Shown here: positions 34,300 through 42,633 of the stretch, in pieces
Numbering within the stretch: the stretch's first letter is position 1
Layout: every line of letters starts with the position of its first letter
Assembly: GCF_004353845.1 (NCBI RefSeq)
Contig: NZ_CP037864.1
Location: forward strand, 4,960,001-5,024,000
DNA length: 64,000 bases
From: Citrobacter arsenatis
GTDB lineage: Bacteria; Pseudomonadota; Gammaproteobacteria; Enterobacterales; Enterobacteriaceae
Direction of reading: 5' to 3'
Made by a program: the position numbers and the translations under genes
The notes under the pieces: generated by a model
The model's database searches: none
Told to the model about the DNA's origin: nothing
The model's input: the letters and a program-made list of their open reading frames with translations, nothing else

Positions 34300-34364
34300 A
34301 TAGTTGACCACTTAACACCCACAGCGCACACTAACGCTAATTTTTTTCAGAGCAGGTTACGACT

Positions 34365-35294
34365 ATGTCCAGAAAGATTGCCGTGATTGGCGAATGCATG
34401 ATTGAGCTGTCACAGAAAGGCGCTGACGTTCAGCGCGGATTTGGTGGCGACACGTTGAATACATCCGTTTATATCGCCCGTCAGGTCGATGCTGCGGCAC
34501 TTTCCGTACACTATGTGACTGCACTGGGTACCGACAGTTTTAGCCAACAAATGCTGGAATCCTGGCAGGGCGAAAACGTGGATACCTCATTAACCCAGCG
34601 CATGGAAAATCGCCTGCCTGGCCTTTACTACATTGAGACCGACAGCACCGGCGAGCGTACTTTCTATTACTGGCGTAATGAAGCCGCCGCAAAATTCTGG
34701 CTGGAAAGCGAACAGTCCGCCGCTATTTGCGAAGAACTGGCGACATTTGACTATCTGTATCTGAGCGGAATCAGCTTAGCGATTTTAAGCCCGGCGAGTC
34801 GTGACAAGCTGCTGTCATTGCTGCGTGAATGTCGTGCCAACGGTGGAAAGGTCATTTTTGACAATAACTACCGTCCACGCCTGTGGAGCAGTAAAGAAGA
34901 GACCCAACAGGTGTATCAGCAGATGCTGGAATGCACCAATATCGCGTTCCTGACGCTGGACGACGAAGATGCGCTATGGGGTGAAAAACCGGTTGCCGAA
35001 GTGATTGCCCGTACTCACGCGGCTGGCGTACAGGAAGTGGTTGTGAAGCGCGGCGCAGACTCTTGCCTGGTTTCCATTGCAGGCGAAGAGCTGATCGACG
35101 TCCCGGCAGTTAAACTGCCGAAAGAGAAGGTGATCGATACCACCGCTGCGGGAGACTCCTTCAGCGCCGGGTATCTGGCGGTACGTCTGACCGGTGGCGA
35201 TGCCGCTGAGGCCGCAAAACGCGGTCACCTGACGGCAAGCACCGTTATTCAGCATCGCGGTGCAATCATCCCCCGCGACGCCATGCCGCAATAA
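34365..35294 (+). CDS. kdgK: 2-keto-3-deoxygluconate kinase
   Basis: The 309-residue PfkB-family kinase has the N-terminal GGDTLNTSV region and a C-terminal anion-hole motif in the form TTAAGDSFSAG, with the catalytic aspartate near residue 263. It phosphorylates KDG from pectin or hexuronate breakdown for entry to the Entner-Doudoroff aldolase. Length equals the E. coli enzyme. Confidence 0.95.
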   Translation: MSRKIAVIGECMIELSQKGADVQRGFGGDTLNTSVYIARQVDAAALSVHYVTALGTDSFSQQMLESWQGENVDTSLTQRMENRLPGLYYIETDSTGERTFYYWRNEAAAKFWLESEQSAAICEELATFDYLYLSGISLAILSPASRDKLLSLLRECRANGGKVIFDNNYRPRLWSSKEETQQVYQQMLECTNIAFLTLDDEDALWGEKPVAEVIARTHAAGVQEVVVKRGADSCLVSIAGEELIDVPAVKLPKEKVIDTTAAGDSFSAGYLAVRLTGGDAAEAAKRGHLTASTVIQHRGAIIPRDAMPQ

Positions 35295-35305
35295 TTTATT
35301 GTTCC

Positions 35306-35380
<75 letters not shown>

Positions 35381-35392
35381 GTTACGGTGCTC

Positions 35393-36886
35393 TTACTGTA
35401 CCGGCGGGATGTCCGTCACTTCAGGATGCGATTCATCCGTTTCAACCGACGTTGCCGCTGCGGTAACGGGTGCCATAATGCTATCCCACGTCGCCTGCAG
35501 ATCCTTCATATTGAATTCAGGTTCGCCCTTCGGCTGCAGCAGAATTAACGCCATATCTTGCGACAGTTGCTGGCGCAGATCCTGGTTCAGCATCTCAACA
35601 CTCAGGCTGTTCAGGAAGCTCTGGCGTAAACGCTGATACTGTTCAGGCGCAATATCCACCACCTGGTTTTGCAGCGAGCGCAAACGCTGGCTGATCAAAA
35701 TATCGGTGTCGGTGCGGCCATAGGTGGCAAATAGCTTCTGCAATTCCAGATTCTTTTGCGCCACCAGCGCATTAAACTCTTCTTCCGGCAGCCCCTTATC
35801 ACGCACTTTGGCTAGCTCACGTGCAACCGTACCGAGGTTCGCGTTCAGCTTACCGTTCGGTGATTCAACGTTGATGGCGCATTGCGCACGCAGGAACAGC
35901 ACCCGACAGTCAAATCCAAGACCAATGTCTTTGGCGTTGTTTTTGGTAAGCTCCTGCTGAATGTGCCAGAACAGCGCCTCACGGGCTAAATCAGCGCGCC
36001 AGTAACGTAACAGCGCGGCAGATTCACGGATTGGCTGCCACGGCGTATCCCACATAATAGACAGGCGATCCTGACGTACCGCGTCGGTCATAATGCTCAC
36101 GGCCTCGGCACGCAGCGGAGAGAGCGTCGGTACCGGCGCTGGAGTTTCGCGTTTGCCTTTTAACTCGCCAAAGGTTTTATTGATTTGCTCAGCTACGCTG
36201 CGCGCATCAACGTTACCGACGATAATGAGGGTCATTGCATCCGGGGTATACCATTTCTGGTAGAAGGACTGGATTTTCGACGCGTCGACTGGCGTTTTCA
36301 GCGGATCGGCAGGATCGTGACCCAGCAGCGTCGATCCCTTCAGACGATAGCGCCACCACCCCTCTTTGGTATCTGACGGCCAGGTTGCCACCATGTCCTG
36401 GCTACTCAGCGCATGATTGACCGTTTCAGGGGTGATGCTCAGATTGCCGGAGATATTCGCCAGATAAGAGAGTGACTCTTTCAGCAGATCGTTGCGGCTG
36501 TTTGGCAGGCTGAGGTTGTATAGCGTGGAATCATAGGAAACGATAACAGGCGGCATGGGACGTTTGGGATCGAACCCCTGCTGCCATAATGAACGGGCTT
36601 GCGTGGCATCGAGGCCACCGCTTTGCGTCAGCGCGATACGCGGGATCGCATGGCTGAAACCACTCTGTTGTGTACTTTCGGTGAGTGAACCGGTATTGAC
36701 CAGCAGGCGAACCTCAATACGGTCGCTGGGGCGCTGGGGAGTGGCTAAGACTTGCCACTGTAAACCATTTGCCAGCGTGCCCTGTTGCCACGCCGGGTCA
36801 GGCTGGAGCGCATCTGCCTGCACATAGCCGGCAGTGGCCATCATCAGCAAGCCGCCCGCTAAAAGTCGAATTTTTGTGCCCTGCAT
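35393..36886 (-). CDS. yhjJ: Periplasmic M16-peptidase-like protein YhjJ, active site missing
   Basis: The 497-residue protein has a signal peptide (about 1-24, ending in VQADA) and M16-type folds in both halves. The zinc motif H-x-x-E-H expected after GSLTEStQQSGFSH is replaced by SHAIPRIAL, so the zinc-binding glutamate and second histidine are absent. E. coli YhjJ shares this defect, from memory. It is therefore likely a non-catalytic periplasmic protein. It is flanked by kdgK and dctA as in E. coli. Confidence 0.9.
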   Translation of the reverse strand: MQGTKIRLLAGGLLMMATAGYVQADALQPDPAWQQGTLANGLQWQVLATPQRPSDRIEVRLLVNTGSLTESTQQSGFSHAIPRIALTQSGGLDATQARSLWQQGFDPKRPMPPVIVSYDSTLYNLSLPNSRNDLLKESLSYLANISGNLSITPETVNHALSSQDMVATWPSDTKEGWWRYRLKGSTLLGHDPADPLKTPVDASKIQSFYQKWYTPDAMTLIIVGNVDARSVAEQINKTFGELKGKRETPAPVPTLSPLRAEAVSIMTDAVRQDRLSIMWDTPWQPIRESAALLRYWRADLAREALFWHIQQELTKNNAKDIGLGFDCRVLFLRAQCAINVESPNGKLNANLGTVARELAKVRDKGLPEEEFNALVAQKNLELQKLFATYGRTDTDILISQRLRSLQNQVVDIAPEQYQRLRQSFLNSLSVEMLNQDLRQQLSQDMALILLQPKGEPEFNMKDLQATWDSIMAPVTAAATSVETDESHPEVTDIPPVQ

Positions 36887-37021
36887 GTGAACCCCTGATC
36901 AACTATCCTGGAAATAAAAAGACAGCCCGTGAAAGGACTCTCTGAATATGACGTTAAAAACACTTCGTGTTAGACCGCAAGAACATAAAAATGTCACGGA
37001 GGAAGTGAAAAAATCCCGACG

Positions 37022-37037
37022 CCGCCGAATCGGCGGT
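37022..37037. other. Short GC-rich palindrome between dctA and yhjJ
   Basis: CCGCCGAATCGGCGG forms a tight hairpin; on the minus strand it is followed at short distance by a run of T residues (GGGATTTTTTC), so it may be a second terminator downstream of dctA. Confidence 0.45.
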
Positions 37038-37068
37038 TTCAGGCACAGGGGGTAATTATGCGCAAACA

Positions 37069-37094
37069 CCCGCAGTCCTGGAAGGGACTACGGG
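37069..37094 (-). terminator. Hairpin terminator downstream of dctA
   Basis: A 10-bp stem (CCCGCAGTCC / GGACTACGGG, one wobble pair) begins 15 bp after the dctA stop codon. Confidence 0.6.
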
Positions 37095-37108
37095 CATAAG
37101 TGACGAGA

Positions 37109-38395
37109 TTAAGAGGATAAATCGTGCGTTTTGCCATCCGGCGCACGATTATTCAACGTGTCATCCAGCTTTTTGGTATCCAATTCTTTCACCCATTTAG
37201 CCACAACGACAGTTGCAACACCGTTACCGATCAGGTTGGTCAGCGCACGGGCTTCTGACATGAAGCGGTCAATACCGAGAATCAGCGCCAAACCAGCAAC
37301 CGGCAAATGCCCTACTGCGGAGATAGTCGCGGCCAGAACAATGAAGCCACTCCCGGTCACACCCGCAGCACCTTTTGAGGAGAGCAGGAGCACCACCAGC
37401 AGGGTTATCTGATGGAAGATATCCATATGGCTGTTGGTGGCCTGAGCAATAAACACCGCCGCCATCGTCAGATAGATGGATGTCCCATCAAGGTTAAACG
37501 AGTACCCCGTGGGTATAACCAATCCGACAACCGACTTCCGACAGCCCAGTTTTTCCATCTTATCGAGCATACGCGGCAGCGCAGACTCGGAAGAAGAAGT
37601 CCCCAGAACGATCAGCAGTTCTTCACGGATATAGCGGATGAATTTAAAGATACTGAAGCCGGTTGCGCGCGCAATTGAACCCAGCACCAGCACCACAAAC
37701 AGAATACAGGTGATGTAGAAGCAGATGATCAGCTGACCCAGCTGCACCAGCGTCCCGACGCCATATTTACCGATGGTAAAGGCCATGGCACCGAAAGCAC
37801 CGATCGGCGCCAGGCGCATGATCATATTGATGATGCCGAAAATAACCTGCGAAAAACTTTCAATCACGTTGAAAATCATCTGGCCTTTGCTGCCCAGACG
37901 ATGCAGCGCAAAACCAAACATTACCGCAAACAGCAATACCTGCAGGATGTTACCGCTGGCAAACGCGCCAATGACGCTCGCCGGGATAATATCCATCAGG
38001 AAACCTACGATCCCCTGGTCTTTTGCCTGTTCGGCGTAAATCGCAACCGCTTTGGCATCCAGCGTCGCCGGATCGACGTTCATCCCGGCACCAGGTTGCA
38101 CCACGTTGACGATGATAAGGCCGATGATCAGCGCAATCGTACTGACAATTTCAAAATAGAGCAGTGCAACCGCACCGGTGCGGCCCACGGCTTTCATACT
38201 TTCCATGCCTGCAATGCCGGTAACGACAGTACAGAAGATGACAGGTGCGATGACCATCTTGATGAGCTTAACGAAAGCATCACCCAGCGGCTTCATTTGG
38301 GCGCCTAATTCAGGGTAGTAATGGCCAAGGAGAATACCTATGGCAATTGCTGTCAGGACCTGAAAGTAAAGGCTTTTGAATATAGAGGTTTTCAT
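37109..38395 (-). CDS. dctA: C4-dicarboxylate:cation symporter DctA
   Basis: The 428-residue protein matches E. coli DctA in length and start (MKTSIFKSLYFQVL). It belongs to the dicarboxylate/amino acid:cation symporter family, with the serine-rich reentrant loop (GTSSSESALPRM) and GYSFNLDGTSIY in the second half. It takes up succinate, fumarate and malate aerobically. Regulation by DcuSR and CRP is known in E. coli. Confidence 0.97.
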   Translation of the reverse strand: MKTSIFKSLYFQVLTAIAIGILLGHYYPELGAQMKPLGDAFVKLIKMVIAPVIFCTVVTGIAGMESMKAVGRTGAVALLYFEIVSTIALIIGLIIVNVVQPGAGMNVDPATLDAKAVAIYAEQAKDQGIVGFLMDIIPASVIGAFASGNILQVLLFAVMFGFALHRLGSKGQMIFNVIESFSQVIFGIINMIMRLAPIGAFGAMAFTIGKYGVGTLVQLGQLIICFYITCILFVVLVLGSIARATGFSIFKFIRYIREELLIVLGTSSSESALPRMLDKMEKLGCRKSVVGLVIPTGYSFNLDGTSIYLTMAAVFIAQATNSHMDIFHQITLLVVLLLSSKGAAGVTGSGFIVLAATISAVGHLPVAGLALILGIDRFMSEARALTNLIGNGVATVVVAKWVKELDTKKLDDTLNNRAPDGKTHDLSS

Positions 38396-38552
38396 AGGGT
38401 GTCCTTAAAGTAAAAACCACAGGTCTTGTAAGGTTTTGTTTAACCTGCGGCCTTAAAGTAACACCCACTCAACATGACAGAAATGCGCCTGGATCATAAT
38501 TGATACATAAATGTTAAAAATTTTGAGCTGGCTCGCACAAGCGAGACCTTTT

Positions 38553-40559
38553 TTAACTTTTGTAATCAGCGTTTTCCGGCGCCAGGTAACGTTCTTCGAA
38601 GGTATTTGCCGGAACCGGACGAGCAAACAGGAATCCTTGTGCCACTTCCACCCCTGCTTGTGATAACCATTCGCGCTGCGCTTCGGTTTCGACGCCTTCG
38701 GCGATCATCTGCAAATTAAGACTATGAGCCAGCTGTATGATGGCGGAGATCATGCTGCAATCTTCAGGAACACCATCGACAAACATCTTATCGATTTTAA
38801 GTACATCTACAGGTAACGACTTCATATGCTGCAGCTGTCGTAGACCCGCATACCCCATACCAAAGTCATCCAGCGCAATACGCACGCCCGCGTTGCGCAG
38901 CGGGCGTAAAATAGCCACAGCGGCATTAGGATCGTCAATATGTCGGCTTTCGGTCACTTCCAGAATCAACGTCCCTGGCTTGATGCGATAGCGGTTTAGC
39001 AATTCCAGCAGATCCGACACCATACTGGGGTGCATCAGCTGTAACGCAGACAGGTTTACCGAGAGCGGTAGCATCAGGCCACGTTCCTGCCAGGCTGAGA
39101 GCTGGCGGCATGTTTCTTCCAGCACCCAGTAACCAACCGTCACCATCAGACCACAGGACTCGATTCTGTCGATTAACCCTTCTGGCAGCTCCCAGCTTCC
39201 GTCCGGCTGCTGCATCCGCAATAAGGCTTCCGCGCTCAATACCTTACCGCTGGACATCTCCACCTGCGGCTGCATCCAGAGCGCAAACTGATGGTTATCC
39301 AGCGCGGTCAGAATATCGTTCTCTTCCGTCAAACGCTGCTGCGCCTCTTCCATCTGCAACGGATCAAAGAACTGAATCTGATTTTTACCCTTATGACGCG
39401 ACGTTAAGACGGCTGAGAGCGCCCGGCGATATAGCTGCTCTGCGGTTAAATCACCATTAAACATCGCCACACCAATGTTGCAGGTCGGACGCAGTTGAAT
39501 GCCCTGAATTGGCAACCGCTCGTTAACGATAGTGAGTACTTGCTGACCTAACGTAATCGCATGCCAGGGCTCTTTTACACCATGTGCGATAATAGCAAAA
39601 TCATAGCCGCTCACCTGGGTCAGCACCATCCTGGGGGCTAATACCGACTTCAGCTTTTCGACCAGCGTGAGCAGCAGAATTTCCCGCTGGGTTTCGGTTA
39701 ACACTCCCGCAGTATCACGCAGGGTTTCACAGGTGACAATCATCAGCGCCGTCGTCTGCTGGCGGGTAACAACCTGCTCCAGCAGCCCCATTAGAAACGA
39801 CTTGTTGGGGAGTTCGGAAACCGGAAACCGCATTGCATAGTCGCTTTGCTCTTCGCTATGGCGCTTAATCAACTGCTGATTGAGGTTGTAGCTACGCACC
39901 AGCATTCCAATCTCATCATCCTGATGAAGATGCGGTAATTCCAGTTGATAACCAATCAGGTCCTGTTGTTGAATGTCGTTTAGCTCACGAGCGATTTTGC
40001 GTAAAGGGTGCACAATCAATCGGTTAATGCACCAGGAGATAGCGACTGTCAGTATTAACGACAAAAGTAAGTAAATGGTCACTAACGTCGAGAGCGTACT
40101 CATCACGAACTTGTACATGCGGTACGAATCCGCCTGTAGCACCAGATACGCCAGCGGTTGTGGGTTTGCAGAACGCTCAAGAGAATAAACCGGCAGCGAA
40201 ATCTGTACCGGAAGCTCAAACAGGCGGGTCACCGTAACCGGAACCGGGCGTTCAGGAATAAAGCTCATCCGCAGCGCCTGAAACTGATTGGGCAGCACCA
40301 CATCAGCGCGGCTAACCACGCCGGCTGGCCGAATACTTCTTAAAATGGCTTCCGCTTCGGGAATATCCCCTTTGAGGATTGTGCCCGACAGAGGCTCACG
40401 GACAGAGCGAGCGATACTTTCCAGTTGGGTAGCCGTGTTATAGCGGTTCTGTTGGACCAGATGGAACAACAAAACGGTGCAAAAAATAAAAACAAACACC
40501 ATGACAACGGCCGCAACCATTGCCATCTGCTTAATTGTTAACGAGCGACTGACACGCAA
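38553..40559 (-). CDS. pdeK: Membrane-bound c-di-GMP phosphodiesterase PdeK (degenerate GGDEF + EAL)
   Basis: The 668-residue protein has two membrane helices (about 11-32 and 155-180) around a periplasmic sensor, a HAMP-like segment, a GGDEF-type domain whose signature is SGYDF (so no cyclase activity is expected) and a C-terminal EAL domain with intact S-A-E-A-L-L, NLSALQ, DDFGMGYAG and EGVET motifs. E. coli PdeK (YhjK, HmsP-like) sits next to the bcs cellulose operon. Here that operon is missing, so PdeK may act elsewhere. Confidence 0.92.
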   Translation of the reverse strand: MRVSRSLTIKQMAMVAAVVMVFVFIFCTVLLFHLVQQNRYNTATQLESIARSVREPLSGTILKGDIPEAEAILRSIRPAGVVSRADVVLPNQFQALRMSFIPERPVPVTVTRLFELPVQISLPVYSLERSANPQPLAYLVLQADSYRMYKFVMSTLSTLVTIYLLLSLILTVAISWCINRLIVHPLRKIARELNDIQQQDLIGYQLELPHLHQDDEIGMLVRSYNLNQQLIKRHSEEQSDYAMRFPVSELPNKSFLMGLLEQVVTRQQTTALMIVTCETLRDTAGVLTETQREILLLTLVEKLKSVLAPRMVLTQVSGYDFAIIAHGVKEPWHAITLGQQVLTIVNERLPIQGIQLRPTCNIGVAMFNGDLTAEQLYRRALSAVLTSRHKGKNQIQFFDPLQMEEAQQRLTEENDILTALDNHQFALWMQPQVEMSSGKVLSAEALLRMQQPDGSWELPEGLIDRIESCGLMVTVGYWVLEETCRQLSAWQERGLMLPLSVNLSALQLMHPSMVSDLLELLNRYRIKPGTLILEVTESRHIDDPNAAVAILRPLRNAGVRIALDDFGMGYAGLRQLQHMKSLPVDVLKIDKMFVDGVPEDCSMISAIIQLAHSLNLQMIAEGVETEAQREWLSQAGVEVAQGFLFARPVPANTFEERYLAPENADYKS

Positions 40560-40705
40560 ACTGACTCTCCACGGATAGACGAAACTGCCGTCAGAGTATA
40601 CCCGATCGTAGCGGTATTAAGAGAGGCGGTATCTGAAAACTTCCCGGCATGCATTATCGCGACAGGATAGGTACCTGGCGTCGAGATTTATCTGCATTTA
40701 AGCCG

Positions 40706-40735
40706 AAAAAGGCCGCAAGGTTAACCCCTGCGGCC
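40706..40735 (-). terminator. Terminator of the ldr toxin mRNA
   Basis: On the minus strand GGCCGCAGGGG and CCTTGCGGCC form a stem followed by five T residues, 50 bp after the toxin stop. Confidence 0.8.
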
Positions 40736-40785
40736 TGGTTCGGGCGCATGTTGCCATCACGGCAGGCAGACGCCCACAAAGCGTA

Positions 40786-40893
40786 TTACTTCCTGTTACG
40801 CAGCCAGCCCACAATCAGGCTGGCAATAATGCCAGCGATGACTGGAGCTGCTAAATCGTGCCAGAAGGCCACGCCTAACTGTGCGAGCGTCAT
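40786..40893 (-). CDS. ldrD: Ldr-family type I toxin (small membrane peptide)
   Basis: A 35-codon gene begins ATGACGCTCGCACAG and encodes MTLAQLGVAFWHDLAAP followed by a hydrophobic helix and the basic end WLRNRK. This matches LdrD of E. coli, including the FWHDLAAPVIAGI block. Ldr peptides insert in the inner membrane and are toxic when made in excess; translation is blocked by an antisense Rdl RNA. The E. coli copy also lies between the bcs genes and yhjV, so position agrees. It is too short for standard ORF lists. Confidence 0.88.
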   Translation of the reverse strand: MTLAQLGVAFWHDLAAPVIAGIIASLIVGWLRNRK

Positions 40894-40934
40894 ATAGCCG
40901 CCTGTGTTGCAATGGCAACTGTTCACGGCTATCC

Positions 40935-41005
40935 TTGAGTTGTTCAGGTTCAAGTCAGCCCCCGTTTTGTTGCCAGGTTTATACCGAACAACGTGCGGGG
41001 GTTTT
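40935..41005 (+). ncRNA. rdlD: Candidate Rdl-type antisense RNA
   Basis: On the strand opposite the ldr leader, CCCCCG (40959-40964) and CGGGGG (40996-41001) form a long hairpin followed by TTTT, which could end a short antisense transcript over the ldr mRNA leader. The family arrangement (Rdl antisense to Ldr leader) is known; the 5' end and promoter are not identified here, so the start is approximate. Confidence 0.5.
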
Positions 41006-41114
41006 CTCTTTCCAGCAACCGATGCCGCCGGGGATCAAGCCCCCGCAACATTGCGCCTCACCGGGAATTCCCAGCTTGTCGCTGATTCTACGGTAGCCCA
41101 CTTGCCATATCACT

Positions 41115-41128
41115 GCGCAATATTGCGC
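41115..41128. promoter_or_regulatory. Distal palindrome upstream of megL
   Basis: GCGCAATATTGCGC is a perfect 14-bp palindrome about 165 bp before the predicted megL transcription start. It may be an activator site. Confidence 0.4.
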
Positions 41129-41184
41129 TCTGCGTAGCGCCTCGCATTTAACCCGTTTTTCTCGCCGGTACGCTGGAAAGATTC

Positions 41185-41198
41185 TTGCCAGTTGGCAA
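41185..41198. promoter_or_regulatory. Candidate enhancer site for the megL sigma-54 activator
   Basis: TTGCCA-GT-TGGCAA is a 6-2-6 inverted repeat centred about 96 bp before the predicted start, the normal place for an enhancer-binding protein. The TyrR-like regulator downstream is the obvious candidate to bind it. Confidence 0.5.
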
Positions 41199-41261
41199 CA
41201 TTCCTGCCGACTATTAATGCATGAGAATACATAACAGACTGATATCTATAATTTAATTTTC

Positions 41262-41277
41262 TGGCACAGCGATTGCT
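41262..41277 (+). promoter_or_regulatory. Sigma-54 promoter of megL
   Basis: TGGCACAGCGATTGCT matches the -24/-12 consensus TGGCACG-N4-TTGCW at every defined base but one (A for G). GG (41263-41264) and GC (41275-41276) are 10 bp apart as required. Transcription would start near 41288, 32 bp before the megL ATG. Confidence 0.88.
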
Positions 41278-41319
41278 ATTTGACTGTGAGCTGTTCTGTT
41301 CCGAATTAAAGGAGATATC

Positions 41320-42516
41320 ATGTCTGACTGTCGTACTTACGGATTCAACACCCAGATCGTTCACGCGGGGCAACAACCCGACCCTTCAACTGGCGCGCTC
41401 AGTACGCCTATTTTCCAGACTTCCACGTTTGTTTTTGACAGCGCCGAACAAGGTGCCGCCCGCTTTGCGCTCGAAGAGTCCGGGTACATTTACACCCGTT
41501 TGGGTAACCCCACCACCGATGCGCTGGAGAAAAAGCTGGCGGTGCTGGAACGAGGTGAAGCCGGACTGGCAACCGCATCCGGTATTTCTGCCATCACCAC
41601 AACGCTGCTGACATTGTGCCAGCAGGGTGACCATATCGTTTCCGCCAGCGCAATTTACGGCTGCACCCACGCGTTTTTGTCGCACAGCATGCCGAAGTTC
41701 GGGATTAACGTCAGCTTTGTCGACGCGGCAAAACCTGAAGAAATCCGCGCCGCTATGCGCCCGGAAACCAAAGTGGTGTATATCGAAACGCCAGCCAACC
41801 CGACGCTGTCGCTGGTCGACATTGAAACGGTAGCCGGTATCGCCCATCAGCAAGGCGCATTGCTGGTAGTGGATAACACCTTTATGTCGCCATACTGCCA
41901 GCAACCTTTAGTGTTGGGCGCGGACATTGTGGTGCACAGCGTCACCAAATACATCAACGGTCACGGGGATGTGATTGGCGGCATTATCGTCGGCAAGCAG
42001 GAGTTTATTGACCAGGCGCGCTTTGTTGGGCTGAAAGATATCACCGGCGGCTGCATGAGTCCGTTCAACGCCTGGTTAACGCTGCGCGGCGTTAAAACCC
42101 TGGGCATTAGAATGGAACGTCACTGCGAAAATGCGATGAAAATCGCCCGCTTCCTCGAAGGGCATCCGTCCATCACCCACGTGTATTATCCAGGCCTGTC
42201 TTCGCACCCGCAGTATGAGCTGGGCCAGCGGCAGATGAGCCTGCCTGGAGGAATTATCAGCTTCGAAATCGCCGGCGGCCTCGAGGCTGGCAGACGGATG
42301 ATCAATTCTGTAGAATTGTGCCTCCTCGCGGTCAGTCTCGGTGATACCGAAACCCTCATTCAGCACCCAGCGTCTATGACACATTCGCCCGTTGCGCCAG
42401 AGGAACGGCTTAAAGCAGGTATTACCGACGGGCTTATCCGTCTTTCTGTGGGTCTTGAAGATCCAGAAGATATTATTAACGACCTTGAACACGCCATCAG
42501 AAAGGCAACATTCTGA
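41320..42516 (+). CDS. megL: Methionine gamma-lyase
   Basis: The 398-residue PLP enzyme has the residues that mark methionine gamma-lyase: Y113 and C115 in AIYGCTH, S207, and the PLP lysine K210 (HSVTK). From memory the sequence differs at only a few positions from the crystallised C. freundii enzyme. It cleaves methionine to methanethiol, 2-oxobutyrate and ammonia, and acts on related S-substituted amino acids. A GGAG ribosome-binding site is 6 bases before ATG. It is preceded by a sigma-54 promoter and followed by a transporter and a convergent sigma-54 activator gene. Confidence 0.97.
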   Translation: MSDCRTYGFNTQIVHAGQQPDPSTGALSTPIFQTSTFVFDSAEQGAARFALEESGYIYTRLGNPTTDALEKKLAVLERGEAGLATASGISAITTTLLTLCQQGDHIVSASAIYGCTHAFLSHSMPKFGINVSFVDAAKPEEIRAAMRPETKVVYIETPANPTLSLVDIETVAGIAHQQGALLVVDNTFMSPYCQQPLVLGADIVVHSVTKYINGHGDVIGGIIVGKQEFIDQARFVGLKDITGGCMSPFNAWLTLRGVKTLGIRMERHCENAMKIARFLEGHPSITHVYYPGLSSHPQYELGQRQMSLPGGIISFEIAGGLEAGRRMINSVELCLLAVSLGDTETLIQHPASMTHSPVAPEERLKAGITDGLIRLSVGLEDPEDIINDLEHAIRKATF

Positions 42517-42524
42517 CCATTATG

Positions 42525-42552
42525 ACCTGAACCGACGCCGCTCGGTTCAGGT
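42525..42552 (+). terminator. Hairpin after megL
   Basis: A perfect 11-bp stem (ACCTGAACCGA / TCGGTTCAGGT) with a 6-nt loop lies 9 bp after the megL stop. The T-tract is poor (TGTTG), so it may attenuate rather than end transcription into yhjV. Confidence 0.55.
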
Positions 42553-42633
42553 TGTTGAGAATCAAGGCACAACAGTCTGGCAATACGCGCAATCCTGTTT
42601 CGGGGAGAGCGTGTATTTTGGGCAGGGGGTTCT

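Noticed and set aside
38530..38554. Plus-strand terminator after pdeK
   Set aside because: The GGCTCGC/GCGAGACC hairpin with T6 points along the plus strand, where no gene reads into it; it may weakly serve pdeK but the evidence is poor.
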